From NCBI GenBank assembly GCA_963402885.1, contig OY727099.1, forward strand, positions 19,301,001-19,365,000: 64,000 nucleotides of DNA. The letters run 5' to 3'. The DNA comes from Antedon bifida (Eukaryota; Echinodermata; Crinoidea; Comatulida; Antedonidae). This document shows positions 45,547-58,834 of this stretch, one piece after another. The number at the start of each line of letters is the position of its first letter. The stretch's first letter is position 1. The notes below the pieces were generated by a model. That model was not told where the DNA came from. It saw only the letters and a list, made by a program, of their open reading frames with translations, and did not search any database. The position numbers and the translations under genes are program-made.

Positions 45547-46925
45547 GGCCGCGGTCTGGTAACCCACGGTCCACTCACAGATCACAACTCGTACACAATA
45601 ATAACAACTATATATTATTATTTACTTATTTCTCGTGAAATAAATGAGGAGCAATCTGTTTTCCTGGTTTTAACACTACGCGGAAAACCTTTATTCAGGG
45701 GACACCACTATACGAACAATGTATAAACTCCAAAGTAGGTATCCCCTTAATAGGGGTTCTACTTAGTCTATATGTTTGAGATATTCAATTGACATTATTC
45801 AAGGTGTATCCAACTCATTAGGGTAGTATTACAAGATCTAAAACATGAACGCTATCAATCATAGAATTGAACCCCAAATCCTCGAGACTAAAAGGCAATT
45901 TATGTTAACTACCATTTACGCGAAAGTCCCAATACATTGACACAGTTTACATAATGCTCAAGAATAATGTTAACTTGTCAACATACATTTAACAGCGTGT
46001 AAGTCATTTACATGATATGAAACCCCACTGGCTGTCTAACGTTAAGTCCCATTATTTTATTCTCAAAATCCCGGTACTTAACACAGATTACTATAAAACA
46101 TACATGCTATAATCACTATAAAGGCCTCATACTATAATGTACTGATTAAATAAAAAAAAAACGTTGTGCCCAAAAGGCTACAAAACATTGCCATTAGATA
46201 GGTAATTGAAACCGACAGTCTTGATTATAAACAATCATCGCAATGAAATAAAAATTGCATATATTTATCAATACAAAACAAGGTTTATATTATTTTTTCC
46301 CAACATGTTAAGGCTAAACTATAGGCCTAGAGGGCGTCATATTTGAATAAATATAAAATTTGCATAATGCGATGACGTATGCTTGGTCCTTGTGTTGCGT
46401 CAAAGTGCAAACCAAGCTCCATTGCACTAACGTCAAATGTACAAATGCATTTACGTAATCGGAAGAATAACGGATCTCCGACCACAACGTCATTGATAAA
46501 AATGAACCCCAATTGCGTAAAACACGAGTTCGAAATGTTCATAGCGGAAAACGCTGCACCTGTGGGAACGAAACATAATGATAAACTCTCCGATAGGAGA
46601 AAGACATTGATTAGATCGATAGAGCTCATAATATCCCAATGCTTCAGCATATGGTATATAAGCTCACTGGAACATGTTTACGCATAATATTAAATAACAT
46701 AAACGATCGAAAGAAAATGCATATCGATTATGACCAGAGTGTCACGCACCTCCGGGTTTAAGTATGGACAATATTTTAGACCTCCGGTAGATTTCGCATT
46801 ATGTAGAAAGCAGTATCATTAACGTAACTTAATGACTAACGAATGTCTTTAGAAGACGATTATTTCAAAAGGGAGGGTTTTCGAGCTGTACACAATGACG
46901 TCATTTTTATGTTTAAAAAGTAAAT
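45547..46925. other. Gene-free stretch
   Basis: This holds fragments of the ACGG/CCTATTCAGGGGACA repeat (45640-45770) and a 37-bp relic hairpin GCTTGGT...ACCAAGC at 46380-46416. Two overlapping open frames of about 100 codons on opposite strands (46327-46687) have no family resemblance and no splice or start context. Confidence 0.45.
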
Positions 46926-46929
46926 GAAT

Positions 46930-47570
46930 ATAAACATTCCAAACGCTTTTACGGCGAGAGGACTTGGCACAATGTACTTTCGAATAAAGTTATTTCAACT
47001 CTGTGTTACAAACGCTTCTATAACGCCGTGAACTAAGTGTAGAAACTATTTTAACGATGCGTTTATAAACGCTTCTACAACGCCGTGAAGTGTAGTAGAA
47101 GCTATTTCAACGATGCGTTCGCAACGCTTTTACCACGAGAAAACTTGCATCAACGTACCGCAATTAAGTTACTTCAACCCAGCGTTATTGTTATTACGAC
47201 GGGTGAACGTACATCGACGAACGAAGGTCTAACAACAGGATGCTGAGCTCCGGAGATGAAAGGGTTTATCTGTGGCTGCGACACGATCAGTTAACAGAAA
47301 CCGCGCGCCGCGCAGAGAATATGTGCATACAGTAATACAGTACTGTTGGTATTTGTCGCAGCCAGACATAAGATCAAAGGACTGTTACGAGTTCTTATCT
47401 TGGTAAGGCGAGCTCAGTGTCCTGTTAGATTGCCCTGCATCAACGTACTGCCGAAATTAAGTCATTTCAACCATGCGTTCCAAACGTTTTTACGACGTGT
47501 GAACATCAATTAACGTATTGAAAATTAGGTTATTTTGTAATGTTTACGTCCTAAACAAGTGAACTTGTAT
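46930..47570. repeat. Degenerate minisatellite (AACGCTTTTACGACG), split by a MITE
   Basis: Diverged units contain CAACGATGCGTT, AACGCTT(C/T)TA(C/T)(A/G)ACG and TTGCATCAACGTACCG. Units continue on both sides of the TA-flanked MITE at 47269-47368, so the array is older than that insertion. Confidence 0.65.
47269..47368. mobile_element. TA-flanked MITE (TGGCTGCGACA family), copy 2
   Basis: TA is followed by TCTGTGGCTGCGACACGATC; the right end TGTCGCAGCCAGACA is followed by TA. This 100-bp shorter relative of 18156-18304 shares the ends and the CAGTA...TTGGTATT part. Confidence 0.8.
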
Positions 47571-48484
47571 CGACGGATGCTAGATGGAATTACTTATATA
47601 TTGCATTCACGATCCACTTACCGTCAGCAAAATCGCTCTGCATTTGTTTATATTACACATTAATGCCAACACGGATTCACACAAAGTACGTGTAATGTGA
47701 TTCATAATAAGGTTATGTATAGTGCAAACGATACTCTAGTACGTAAAACGCCCCATCTCACAAAATACCATAATCATACCAAAGTTTCACGCTATGCTCG
47801 CTGCCAGCGAAGTTGACACATTTATGTTTATGTTATAAATCAGTATGTGAGGCAAATTTATTAATTTAAATAGTCCTACATTTTACAGAACTGTTTCCAA
47901 TTGCATATCTAATCGGTTCGAATTCATTTACACTTTCACCCTAGTTTTTTGATAATTACATCACATATTTTTAACATAAATGTACGGATTAAACAAAATC
48001 AAATTTAAAATTTACTCATAAGGGCAGAATACTTGGCAATTTCATTTGATGCTGTTGGGGATTCGAAATAACAACATGAAACGAAACAAATAATTAGGTT
48101 TATTGATTGTCACAGAAAGCTACGTATCAGCGAATGCGACATTTTCTTTAGTTTCTTAATTTTCTGTGTTAAGCAGTGATAAAGTAAAAAACTTTATCGA
48201 ACAAGTTTGTTTAATCCTATGAAATTTTAATTCAATCATTGTGGAGCAGTACACCGTGGTAACCCATACTCGTTCAAAACATGCACTGGGTTTTTTAAGA
48301 TACACGAGTCAGATGTGACTGGAGGAAAGTCTTGAACATATGCCAACTAGATGGCGACAACAGGGCAATACCATAGCACATAACTATATACCTAACTAAA
48401 TATAACTTAACCTACCCTCACTATATACAGTATCATATATGGGATGACAACTGCTGTGAATAAGACGCGATACTCTAGGATATT
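47571..48484. other. Gene-free stretch
   Basis: AT-rich. Nothing recognised. Confidence 0.4.
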
Positions 48485-48487
48485 TAG

Positions 48488-48575
48488 TGTCACTGGACAT
48501 GATACAGACCGTGTATCATGTCACTGGACATGATACAGGCCGTGTATCGTGTCACTGGACACGATACAGCCAATG
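48488..48575. repeat. Tandem palindromic repeat, about 31 bp, three units
   Basis: Each unit is GTCACTGGACA(T/C)GATACA followed by a short spacer and GTGTATC(A/G)T. Units create perfect 26-bp interrupted palindromes at 48512-48537 and 48543-48568 (11-bp arms, ACTG loop). The second palindrome has changed at both arms so that pairing is kept. Confidence 0.8.
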
Positions 48576-49865
48576 TATTGAGTAATTTCTAGCACATTTT
48601 AATTAACCAATCGGATCCTCGACTCAACATTACACAGAGAGCAAACGTTTCAAAGTAAATGGTCATTTCGACCAAATCTTTAATTTGACAACAACGAGCT
48701 TCTTGTACAACAAGAAAAAACATCGTTCAAAACACAGCTAATACAATTAATTCTTATTTTATAAACCACTTTTTGAATATTAAATGCACCATGCAACATA
48801 TAATTCTGTAAACAAAGTAAATTTCAAGTTATTCAATACTGTATACTTCTAAAAAGAACTTTAACGCTAAAAAAATATGTTGTACTTTCTGAAAAAAATA
48901 ATATAACTTCTTGATCCGAATCGCCTATAACGCTGCATATATATAATATGGAAAATGTTAGCATTAATGTAATGTGCAGTCACTGGACATATACATTGGA
49001 CATAACGGACGAATGACCGCTAGCATGTTCATTAAAGGACTATTAACGCAACCGATATAATCATTGTTGTTTACGAGACTGAGAATTGAAAATGGTTAGC
49101 CGACAATCTATAGATGTATACGGATGTATTTTATATTGCGTTTTGATGGGACTGTCTGTGTGTGATGTATTGTCAACCGTCATTAAATTCAGCTGAATGT
49201 CGGTCAGTTTATAAAGACATGTAGATATAAAGAGTGCTACAAATAACTGGAATTAATTTAGACATCTACGATTAAAATATTCTTAAATCATAGTTATTAA
49301 CTAATTGTATTGAATGGATTAAAAACCAATGTCCATTTATTTATCTGTGAATAATAAAGTTTCATTAAACCCTTCCTAAAATGCATGTTGTTATTGTACC
49401 AAGTGAGTTATTAAAACACAATCTGTATTAACTATTATGGAGCAATAAATAATATTATATTTGTTATTGTACTTAAGTAATAAATTAGTAAAACGAACTT
49501 AGCACACCTAGCGGTTAAAAAAAGATTTAGTATTGTACAAATTCTATGGAATAATTAAGATTAATTCACCATCCGGGTATTTGTTGAGTTGTTTACCTTG
49601 ATATTTATCTCCACGAAGAACAACAACATTTTAAGTCATACAATGGCATGATACAATTAATAAAACTATTTACTGGTAACTACAAAAGCAATGACGTCAT
49701 TTATGCCGTCACCATAATTTAAGCCAAAGAATAACATTGTTTGTGAATAAGCAATGTACATAACAAGTAAATCTTAAATTTAAGATAATTTAATTTTGAT
49801 GTTAATGCATATTTAAATTACGACAGTTGATGACCATCGGTATAAAAAGGAACCATTCCAAAATA
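48576..49865. other. Gene-free stretch
   Basis: AT-rich. A CRE octamer lies near 49691. Nothing else recognised. Confidence 0.4.
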
Positions 49866-49869
49866 ATTC

Positions 49870-50042
49870 CACTGCAGTTACTGCAGTAAAGACATTTTTT
49901 TTAATACAATAGTGTATGGTTTTTTTGTTTGTTTCAATGTAGAGGTTTATGAGGGAAGTCACTGCAATAAACAGTGTGTGTATGGTTTAATCTAAAAAAC
50001 AAATAATTGCCTAAACTGTAGTTACTGCAGTAACTGCAGTAG
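49870..50042. mobile_element. MITE with ACTGCAGTTACTGCAGT ends, copy 1
   Basis: CACTGCAGTTACTGCAGTAA faces TTACTGCAGTAACTGCAGTA. The interior shares GAGGGAAGTCACTGCAATAA and AACAGTGTG with 55053-55222. It is 173 bp and non-coding. Confidence 0.8.
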
Positions 50043-50279
50043 CATATTATTGACAAGCAAATATGTTTTACATGTTGTATTGCAAGAAACACAACATGTA
50101 CGATCACCACCTAATACATGCTCTATTGTGTATGATCACTTAATTTATTATACAATGTACAAATTAGATGATCAAAAGATGATATTAACAATACATAATT
50201 ACATCGCTGTTGCTATTTTCTCACAGAATCTAAACTGAACATGCAATATACATACTTTACTGCATAAGTGTATTTGAAC

Positions 50280-51185
50280 AATTTGTGGCAATAGTTAGTT
50301 GTTAGTTATGTCGATTTAACCATTTCCTTTTTGTTGATTTACGTAGGGTTTTTTAAATTATTGAAACAATGATGAAACTATCAGTCAAGTTGGCTACACA
50401 TGGTTGTTATTCTCGCTGCTTACATCAGTTAAAAAATGACTTCTGAACTTTGTGGGTTGTTGACTTGGTTATTGTTTGGACTACTTGCTGTTGTTGACTT
50501 GGTTACATGATAATTATATAGGTCTATTGTGTTTCTAGTCAGTGTTTGACATGATTACACTTTGAAAAGCTGTTGGTTTAGGTTGACGTGGTTACTTAAA
50601 TGGTTAGTTGACTTGGCTTGTTAGTTGACTCAGTTACCTGCTAGTTAATTTGGTTACCTGTCAGTGAGTTGTTGACTTATTAAGTCTTAGGAAACTTGTT
50701 GACCTTGTTACTTGCTTGGAAACTATTGACTTGGTAACTTGTCAGTTAGCTTTTAACTTGTTGGTTGCAGGTTAGGAAACTAACTGTCAAGTTAGTTTCA
50801 TAATAGAAATCTGTTGACTTGGTCACAGCTTGGAATCTATTTACTTGGTTGGAAACTGTTTACTTGGTTCTTGTCAGTGAGCTGTTAACTTGGTCACTTG
50901 TCAGTGAGCTGTTGACTTATACTGATTAGAAATCAGTTGACTTGGTTAAATGCTTGGAAACTATTGACCTAGTACTGTAAATTAGCTGTTAACTTGGTTA
51001 CTTGTCCGTTAGCCTTTAACTTGGTTCTTGTCTGTTAACTGTTAACTTGGTTACTTGTCAGTTAGCTGTTACTTTATTGGTTAGGAAGCTTTTGACTTGG
51101 TTAACAGCTAGCACACTTTGACTTAGCATGTTGACTTGACTGTTGTTGTGTTACTATACTAGTTCATTGCTGATTTCAGTTATAG
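50280..51185 (+). repeat. Degenerate minisatellite (TTGACTTGGTTACTTG)
   Basis: More than twenty diverged copies of a unit containing TTGACTTGGTTACTTGTCAG and TTAGCTGTTAACTTGG, strongest at 50.45-51.12 kb. Unit length varies around 20-40 bp. Non-coding. Confidence 0.7.
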
Positions 51186-53465
51186 GAGAGCAAACTGCAT
51201 TACATGAATTTATTTATTGTTATTATTAAAGCAATTTACTTGCGAGTTGCTTACCTCCATGCAGACCTGTTTACATGATGGTTAAAATGAATGGTCACTA
51301 GCAATTCTTTTTTTCATTGTAGTCTCTTGTCTTGGCAGCTATTCAGCAAACGGTAACTTATAATTATGTTGTAGGTTAGGGACAATCTTCAGTTGACCAC
51401 TGACTTGTTCCTATATGCAGGAACTATTCATTGACTTGGTTAGGTTGAAGGCTTGAAAACTTATTAACATCTTTTGATTTTAGTACATATACGTTAAACT
51501 TCACTTCCACTGCAAGAAAAAAAAATTGGAACATCTATTGATTAGTTTTCTAATATTGTTTGAGTAACATTTTAAAAGGTTCACAGATTGATTTTAACAA
51601 AGCATATTGATTTTATGTCATTATTTTCATATGCAGTGTAAGAAGCATAACATAATAATAGCATTGTGCATAACAATAATACACTATAATTATTGTCGTG
51701 TGTACAAAACATTATTATTTGCAACATCAATAACCGAAATATCTGAAAATGTGTAATTTGGATGATGTTACTGTATTGTTACTTACTTGTTTGCATAGCT
51801 ATCCCCATTATTGGGGACATTTTGCCGTCATTGACATTATGTTGACATAGCACAACAATGAGAGACATTAATTTTGATGAGAAGGTCATGGAACACTCAT
51901 GGAACACTAATTAAAACAACTAAAAACCTGGGACCTGTAACCCTAGGTAGGGACCCTGACGGGTACTCTCCCTCCAGGTCAAAGGGATCCCGAAACTCAT
52001 CGGTGGGCAGGGGCGCTCATCTCCCTGTTCAGGACTATTCCTGATGATTACCCAGCCTATTTACATTTAAAATTAAACATCAAGACATATAAATTAATCA
52101 AATCAACTTAATGACTACTGGACATGGTAGTTATTGTCTTCTATAAAAGATGCTGGAAGCACTTCCTTATATAGTCTTATTTTTATATATATATATTTTT
52201 CTACAAAATTTGCCATGCTAATATATCCGAATAGCGAAAGAGGAAGATGCCCCAGCTTGTTGACATCAGTCATGTGAGGGAATAGGATAAAGTTTTGATT
52301 ATCAGTGGTATTATAATATAGATTATTTTTAGATCACTTCATGCTAAATATTTTTCATCTAGTACCTGGACGCATGATTATGCTATGAATTTTATTAATT
52401 TTGGTTATTAAAGAATTATAATTACATAGATTGCAATAATCAGTCAACTAATAAATGTCTCATGAGAAACCCTTTCTATATTCTTGTAGAAGATGTATCG
52501 TTCCAATTGTATTATTTACGGGTATTGTAATATATAAGTTTTTTAAGCACATTATTAGTAAGCCAATCAAGGCTTGAAGGCATTCCGTAGGTTCTGGTTA
52601 ATTGCTTATTGCGATTGAACTATACATTTATATAATCATTCACATTAGGAAGAGCAGCAACGATAATTGTTTAATAAAAAAAACAGAATTGTGAGCATAC
52701 TGATAGAAAATAGATTGAAAAGTAAAATTCTTTGGTCCAAATCCTCCATGAATCCCATAAGGGCTTCTATCAATTCTTTATGACCTTTTATGACCTAATT
52801 ATTGGGTTTTGTTTTATAAACATTTTCATTATGTATGGACAGCAAACATGACCATGTACATTTAGTGGTATTAAAGATGAGTGCCTGAAAATATCTGGGT
52901 CTTGGGTTCAAAGCCTGACAATATGACCTAGTTTATAGTATGTTATTGTGATTAAATTGAACATGTACAGTGGCTATATGCAAATCACAGGATATCCTGA
53001 ACAATACCAAACATCATAAGCAATTTATTTAAATTTAATTAAAATAATAATTTTTACAAAATGACATCATCAACTTACTGTAATTGGACATAAAAACTAA
53101 TACACCTGTATATAAAATTACTATCATGACAGCCTATATTGTTATTAATTTCTGGGTTATAATATTTTTGAAAGTCAGGGATGGTATTATAGAGTATGTC
53201 CTTAGGTAAAATATTGTAGAAGAAAAATTCTCACTGGAGATTGATATTATTTAATGTTATCACATGCAAAGAGCTTTGAAAAAATCATGGGGAGCTCAAA
53301 GATTATGAAAATTGATTATAAAAGTGATTTTGTTGGATCTTATTTTCACAGATGATTAATCCAGACATTTTTTTTCCGAATGATATCAACGTTTAGTCGC
53401 GAGTAGCCAGGTTGTTGGGACAACACCACCACAAACTAAAAAATATATAGTATTGGTTCTAAACA
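51186..53465. other. Gene-free stretch
   Basis: AT-rich apart from a GC-rich patch at about 51930-52055 (GTAGGGACCCTGACGGGTAC, CAGGGGCGCTCATCTCCCTG). The patch looks like an inserted repeat but could not be assigned. Confidence 0.4.
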
Positions 53466-53469
53466 CTCC

Positions 53470-53718
53470 TTGGCCATTGTTCTGCTGGTCCTCAAGCTGG
53501 AAAATGAGGAAACGTACCCATGGCAGCCAGACAGTGCCTACCAGATCAGCACATCGGGAGACAATTCCCTACTCATTTAGTATATGTCTGTACACAAGAC
53601 CAACAGCTTTACATTGAAATGAGGCAATGAGAGTAAAGCAGCTCGCCTAAAGATGTAATCAGTATGGTAGAGATAGGCTTGAACATATGAGTACATTATT
53701 ACCATTAGACCATCACCC
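53470..53718 (-). mobile_element. tRNA-derived SINE candidate
   Basis: On the minus strand TGGTCTAATGG (A box, full match to TRGYNNANNNG) is followed by GTTCAAGCC (B box, full match to GWTCRANNC). A GC-richer body follows, unlike the AT-rich surroundings. The boxes are only about 17 bp apart, shorter than in tRNAs, so the head is deleted or the match is partly chance. Confidence 0.45.
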
Positions 53719-54428
53719 TCCAGTATATACATCACCCAAGACGATTCCCAGACGGTCTCCTATCCAGAAAACAACCAGGCCCAACGTTAATGATTTCAAA
53801 CTAGAGGTTAGCTCATGTATACTCAAAAGAACCCAGTGTATCTTTTGAAAAGTATTGGGCTATACTGTACTACAGTTTTCTGGCTTTTGGCACTATCACT
53901 GGATCAATCTACCAGTTCAATAACTTTATTATGGAAACCTGGGAGGGGGAGGGGGAGGGGAGCAGTGACTTAACATTTTTTGCGTATGTTGATCTAAAAA
54001 AAATATGTAATTATATCCAATAATTGGTATGGTTGGTATGCATTTATTCTTCAAATTTTTTTGTACTGGTTGTATGTAAGGTGATACATCGCTGAATCGA
54101 TTGTAATTTTCAGTTCAGATGTTTTCTGATATTAAAAGACTAAAATAAAGAATGAATGGCATAAAGGTCAGTAATACGTTTGTTTTTAACATAAATGACC
54201 TAAGAGAAAAAAACCTAGATAGTTGAACTCGGATTGTTGTTTGCAAGATTAATATGGTCTATATCAAGGTCTACAAATCTAATAATAATTATACCAAAGG
54301 GAAACTTTGGTTTTAAAAGATTATAAAAATAAATCCTGTATTAGATATTGATGTTCTGTTAATCGTTCATTAAGATTATTATCTATGTATAAAAAGATAA
54401 ATAATTTAAAATGACTTTAACAACTCTC
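53719..54428. other. Gene-free stretch
   Basis: AT-rich with a GGGAGGGGGAGGGG run at about 53940-53961. Nothing else recognised. Confidence 0.4.
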
Positions 54429-54429
54429 A

Positions 54430-54606
54430 GGTATATCCACACCTGCCTTGAAAACACAATTGTGTTGGTGGGTGAAATAGAGGTGTGGGCTTCTAAAATT
54501 TAGGGGCTGAACTTTTTTAGCCCTTCCAATGATTTATTATGTTTTTATTATATTTATTTATTATAATTTATTTTTGGGTAAATAAAAGAAAGAAAAAGAA
54601 AGAAAA
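54430..54606 (+). mobile_element. Retroposon 3' end
   Basis: A GC-richer segment (GGGCTGAACTTTTTTAGCCC) followed by AT-rich sequence and an AAATAAAAGAAAGAAAAAG tail has the layout of a LINE or SINE 3' end. No coding sequence. Confidence 0.4.
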
Positions 54607-55052
54607 TTCAACATAATTTATTTAATGGTTTAGCTTATTGTATCATCATCTTGTGTGGAAATTAAATTTTGGGGTGGGCTTATATGCCTAGTGTATAAAC
54701 ATTATTGACATAATTTCATTAAACATCCACATACAGTACAACTCTTCTTAACAATTTTTTCAATCTTCTATCAACTAAAAGTCGTAGATAGTCATGTCTC
54801 GGGTCACATTCTATGGTCACCGTACAGATAGGCAATACTATATCAGTACTTCTATGAATGGATGACTAGTTGGTGACAAGAACGCTAGTTGGTCATACCC
54901 AGTAGCGTTTTGATTTTACGATCATTCGGGAAATCACCTCACGACATATATCTACCAATCACACTTACTGTAAGTGAGATATTTTCAATTATTTAAGGAA
55001 GTGGTATTTAATTTGATAAAATAAATAAGGGTGTTTCCCTTTAAAGTGAAAT

Positions 55053-55222
55053 CTACTGCAGAATACTGCAGTAATGACATTTTATATTGCAATAATTGAA
55101 GCTGTTTAGTTTGCTTCTATTTAGAAGTTTGAGGAAGTCACTGCAATAAACAGCTTGCTAATAAGATATTGTTTTAAAGAATAACAAAATCATAATGTAG
55201 TTTACTGCAGTAACTGCAGTAG
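55053..55222. mobile_element. MITE with ACTGCAGTTACTGCAGT ends, copy 2
   Basis: CTACTGCAGAATACTGCAGT faces TTACTGCAGTAACTGCAGTA. The interior aligns with 49870-50042 (GAGGAAGTCACTGCAATAAA). Confidence 0.8.
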
Positions 55223-56680
55223 AATAATGTTGTCTAGAATAATATAGTCTAATTGTAAATTGTGAATATGGGCATAGAAGTTGTTTAATATGCTATATAC
55301 TATATCCAAATGAATAATACTAGAACAAAATGCAGTTTAGTAATAATACAAAGATTATTCCCATCTTCTAACAACCCAGTGATGATAAATGCAGCCATAG
55401 TCTGTCTCTCAATATTGAATTGCCCATCAGCGGAAGCTCGGGGATTTAGAACCCTTACAAATAGGTTTAGAAAATACAAACTGGATATAATATGAGGCTT
55501 AAATTTGCCATTTGCATGGAATGATTATTTACTAACGGTATACACAATAATTGATCGCTTAGATAACCAATCAATTTTGAATGAGGCAGGCTACAGACCC
55601 AGGGAAATAATTTACAAATGGCACTACTCAAATTTCAAGAAAACATTTTACGGATTAGGAAAAAGGACGGCTAAAATATAACACTCAAATGAAGTAATTA
55701 TTTACAAATTTATGATCATTTGTAAAATCATTGAAATGGGATTTGAAACAAAATATGTAAAATTAATTAGGACATTAGCAATTGAAATGAATTTGTAACG
55801 ATGTCATTAAACCTTTGGGGAAATTGGGTGTTGGAGAAGATAACATTATGAAACTATCTAAATAACAACCTCTCTGTCAGGACATACCTATTAATGGAAA
55901 ACCTCTATTAAGGATTCTACTGTATCTATAAATCACATTCAAAATCTTTAAACTACAGTTAACGTCTCCTTTGGTACACCCCTATTCAAGGAACACCGCT
56001 GTTTTTTCAACCACGTTCCACAAACGAGTGCTGCACACCAAGGCAAGTTACATTGTTACATACGCACACATCGCGTACCACAGGGTAAACATTATCACAA
56101 CTATGCTAGGTAGTAAACAATGTATCACACCGAATTTAGAGGATACCCTATTAAAAAGGGACACATAGATGGATCACTACTAAGTGTCTCTTTAATAGAG
56201 GGTCTACTTTAAACTAAGATAAAATATCATCTTAATATTACCACAAAGCACACTATGCAATGGTGTACTTAATATTTTCTAAATAGAGTTATAAAGTTTA
56301 CATACTACTATTGATTCCGTCACTCACACAGTAATTATATATATTTCTGAAACTGAAGGCGAGGATACAAATTCAATAACATGTATTTCTTATCAGCACA
56401 AAATGCATATCAAATATTATTACATAATTTAATATTGTTAGGATCAGTGTCTTGGAGCTATTAGTGATCAATACACTCGCATACACGTCTATCACATTAC
56501 AATTTTACGGCTATATTACAACATATTGTAAAGAGTTCATGTCCTCATCCCATCAGTGACAGTGAAATCATTTGTGATGAAATAGAGTACAAAACCATTA
56601 GAGTCACTTTTGGGACCCAACAAAATGTCCCCTTAATAGGGTGTCCCAAAGGACAGGTTCCACTGTTTTACTTAATTGCA
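55223..56680. other. Gene-free stretch
   Basis: This holds fragments of the CCCCTATTCAAGGAACACC / CCCCTTAATAGGGTGTCCC repeat at 55970-56030, 56140-56215 and 56605-56665. An open frame at 55310-55495 has no family resemblance. Confidence 0.4.
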
Positions 56681-56688
56681 ATACTTAA

Positions 56689-57004
56689 AGATGTATAATT
56701 GTCCCCTGAAAAATAGTTTTTAACAAAATTTTGTTTATGCCATTTTTAAGGTCACATATAGTTATCCACTTTGACAAAAAATTGGTTCGAAAAAAAAATG
56801 TATTTACCTGATAAAACTGTAATTCAAAGCTACAAATAGTCAAATTGGCTGCCAGCTAATAGGTTTTTGGTTGAATTAAACCATTCATTTTGTCATTTGA
56901 TAAGTGTAAACATTTTTTTTTTCTACGGAAAACTACAAAATAACCTATTGAAAGACGGATTTAATTAATCTTCATTTTTCATGTTTTTAAGGGACAATAC
57001 ATGT
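56689..57004 (+). mobile_element. TTAA-flanked MITE (AGATGTATTGTCCCCC family), copy 2
   Basis: The element lies between TTAA 56685-56688 and TTAA 57005-57008. Ends are AGATGTATAATTGTCCCC and GGGACAATACATGT. It is homologous to 61639-61986 over its whole length with many differences. Confidence 0.85.
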
Positions 57005-57008
57005 TTAA

Positions 57009-58828
57009 CAGTTGTTGAAGGATTTAATTTCAATCCAAGAGTTTATGGTAATAATCATTTGCATGTTTTGCTTACAAAAGTTCTACAATACTTCTCAACT
57101 TCTCAATTTTCTTTCACCGGAGTTTGATGGTTTTCTGAAGACACTGATACAACATATTATTTTTAGCTAAAATGTTAAATTTACTATTGAATAATCTTAA
57201 GAAGTTTCTCATAAATTTAAGATAATTATTACCGATTACTTTCCAGTTCAAATTAATGAAATGAAGATTACTGATTTGATAATGACATTGAAGTAGGCAA
57301 TTATGAGTTTTGTACATTCAGCTACAGTTTTATTAATAATCACTAAGTGACTGAGGGCATGTCTCTTGTATTTTGCATGCCACTTTTTTGTATGCCCTTA
57401 ATAACCCATTGCCCTTTTTCTAGTTTCATTTATATAGAGTGCAAATCATCAAGCATCAAGATTATAATTTCTTGGCCAAGTAGGCAATTTAAATTCATGA
57501 AATTAAATTATAATTACATAGATGACATGAGATTTTGAAATTAATATATGATACGCAATTGGTATTATGCTGGTCACTTTATCGTTTTACATGTGAATCG
57601 TCCAATAAACAAGCACACAACAGATTATAATCTCTTGGTAAGTAATTTAAATTCATGAAATAAATTACTGTATATAGATGACATTGAGAATGAGATTGAG
57701 AATGAGATTGCCAAAAAAAATATCAAATTTCTAAATTAACCAGATTTGAACTCATCATGGTGATGAGTTAGGCTATCGTGCAACACATCGGAACATGCAC
57801 AGTAGCCTACAGTAGGCTGCACCACAATGATTGTACAAACGGCATAGCATCGATTAAAATCATTCAACAAGCATCAACAGTTGACAGTATTGGCATTGTA
57901 AACGGTTTAGTTGACAGTTAGTTTTTATTTTCACAACTCCTGTTTATTTAATTATTTAAATATGATGACCTTTTCAAATTAAAACTAAAGTTCATATGTC
58001 TTGAAGGAGAATGTTTTGAGTAGTAACATTATTGAAAATTGGAAGAAAATTGATAACGTTTAATACGCGATATGCGCTCTATTGAATGTGACGAACTGTG
58101 TCGAAAGAAATTCAGATGGCCATATGATGACGTCATCACATACTTACGGTCTAAATTTCACATTAATTCATATCTACAACTCATTACCCTTTATAATAAG
58201 TTACAGAAATAGGGGGTCACTATTATGTACCTCTTTTTTCTCTATGAATATTGATGTATATGTATTGCTATTGTGTCGAATTTCTAATAAATAAATAAAA
58301 AATAAACTCAATGAATTAATAATGTCAATATATATATCCAATATATACTCTTTTTAAAAAAATTTAAAAGCAATACTAAATTGTGTGAATTTATACAGGA
58401 GATTTGATGCATATCTTTTACCTTATTGTTGTTATGTCGAATAGTTACTATAGAGCACAGCTTTAATAGGCTTAACTCAGAACAAGTTTGTGAAAAAGTG
58501 AAACTATGTTTTCAGCTTTTTTTGGTTTCAAAAAGGTATATTTAAAAATTGCACTGTGTAAAGCATAGTATAGATTTATTTTTTAAATGATACATATTGA
58601 AGATGTACACTTTATTTGTCAACTAGATTTGGGGGTGGGGGGAGGGTGGTGGGTTTCAAGCACTTTATCTAGATAGAGTACATTAAAAGGAACTTTATTG
58701 GGAGATCTATCAGGGCTCAGTACCTAATGATACTGATGAGTTCATATGTCACCACTGCTGCAAATACAATAATAGCATACTCTACAGAGATTGCAGATAA
58801 TGATATTATACACTATATGTTAGATTTA
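57009..58828. other. Gene-free stretch (probably downstream or intronic to the Tudor gene)
   Basis: AT-rich. A possible retroposon 3' end at about 58180-58310 ends TTTCTAATAAATAAATAAAA. No further Tudor exon could be identified. Confidence 0.35.
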
Positions 58829-58834
58829 GCTTAA

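Noticed and set aside
46327-46687. Overlapping open frames of about 100 codons on both strands
   Set aside because: Neither resembles a known family, no splice or promoter context was seen, and the two overlap in antiparallel fashion.
55310-55495. 61-codon open frame
   Set aside because: No family resemblance and no gene context.
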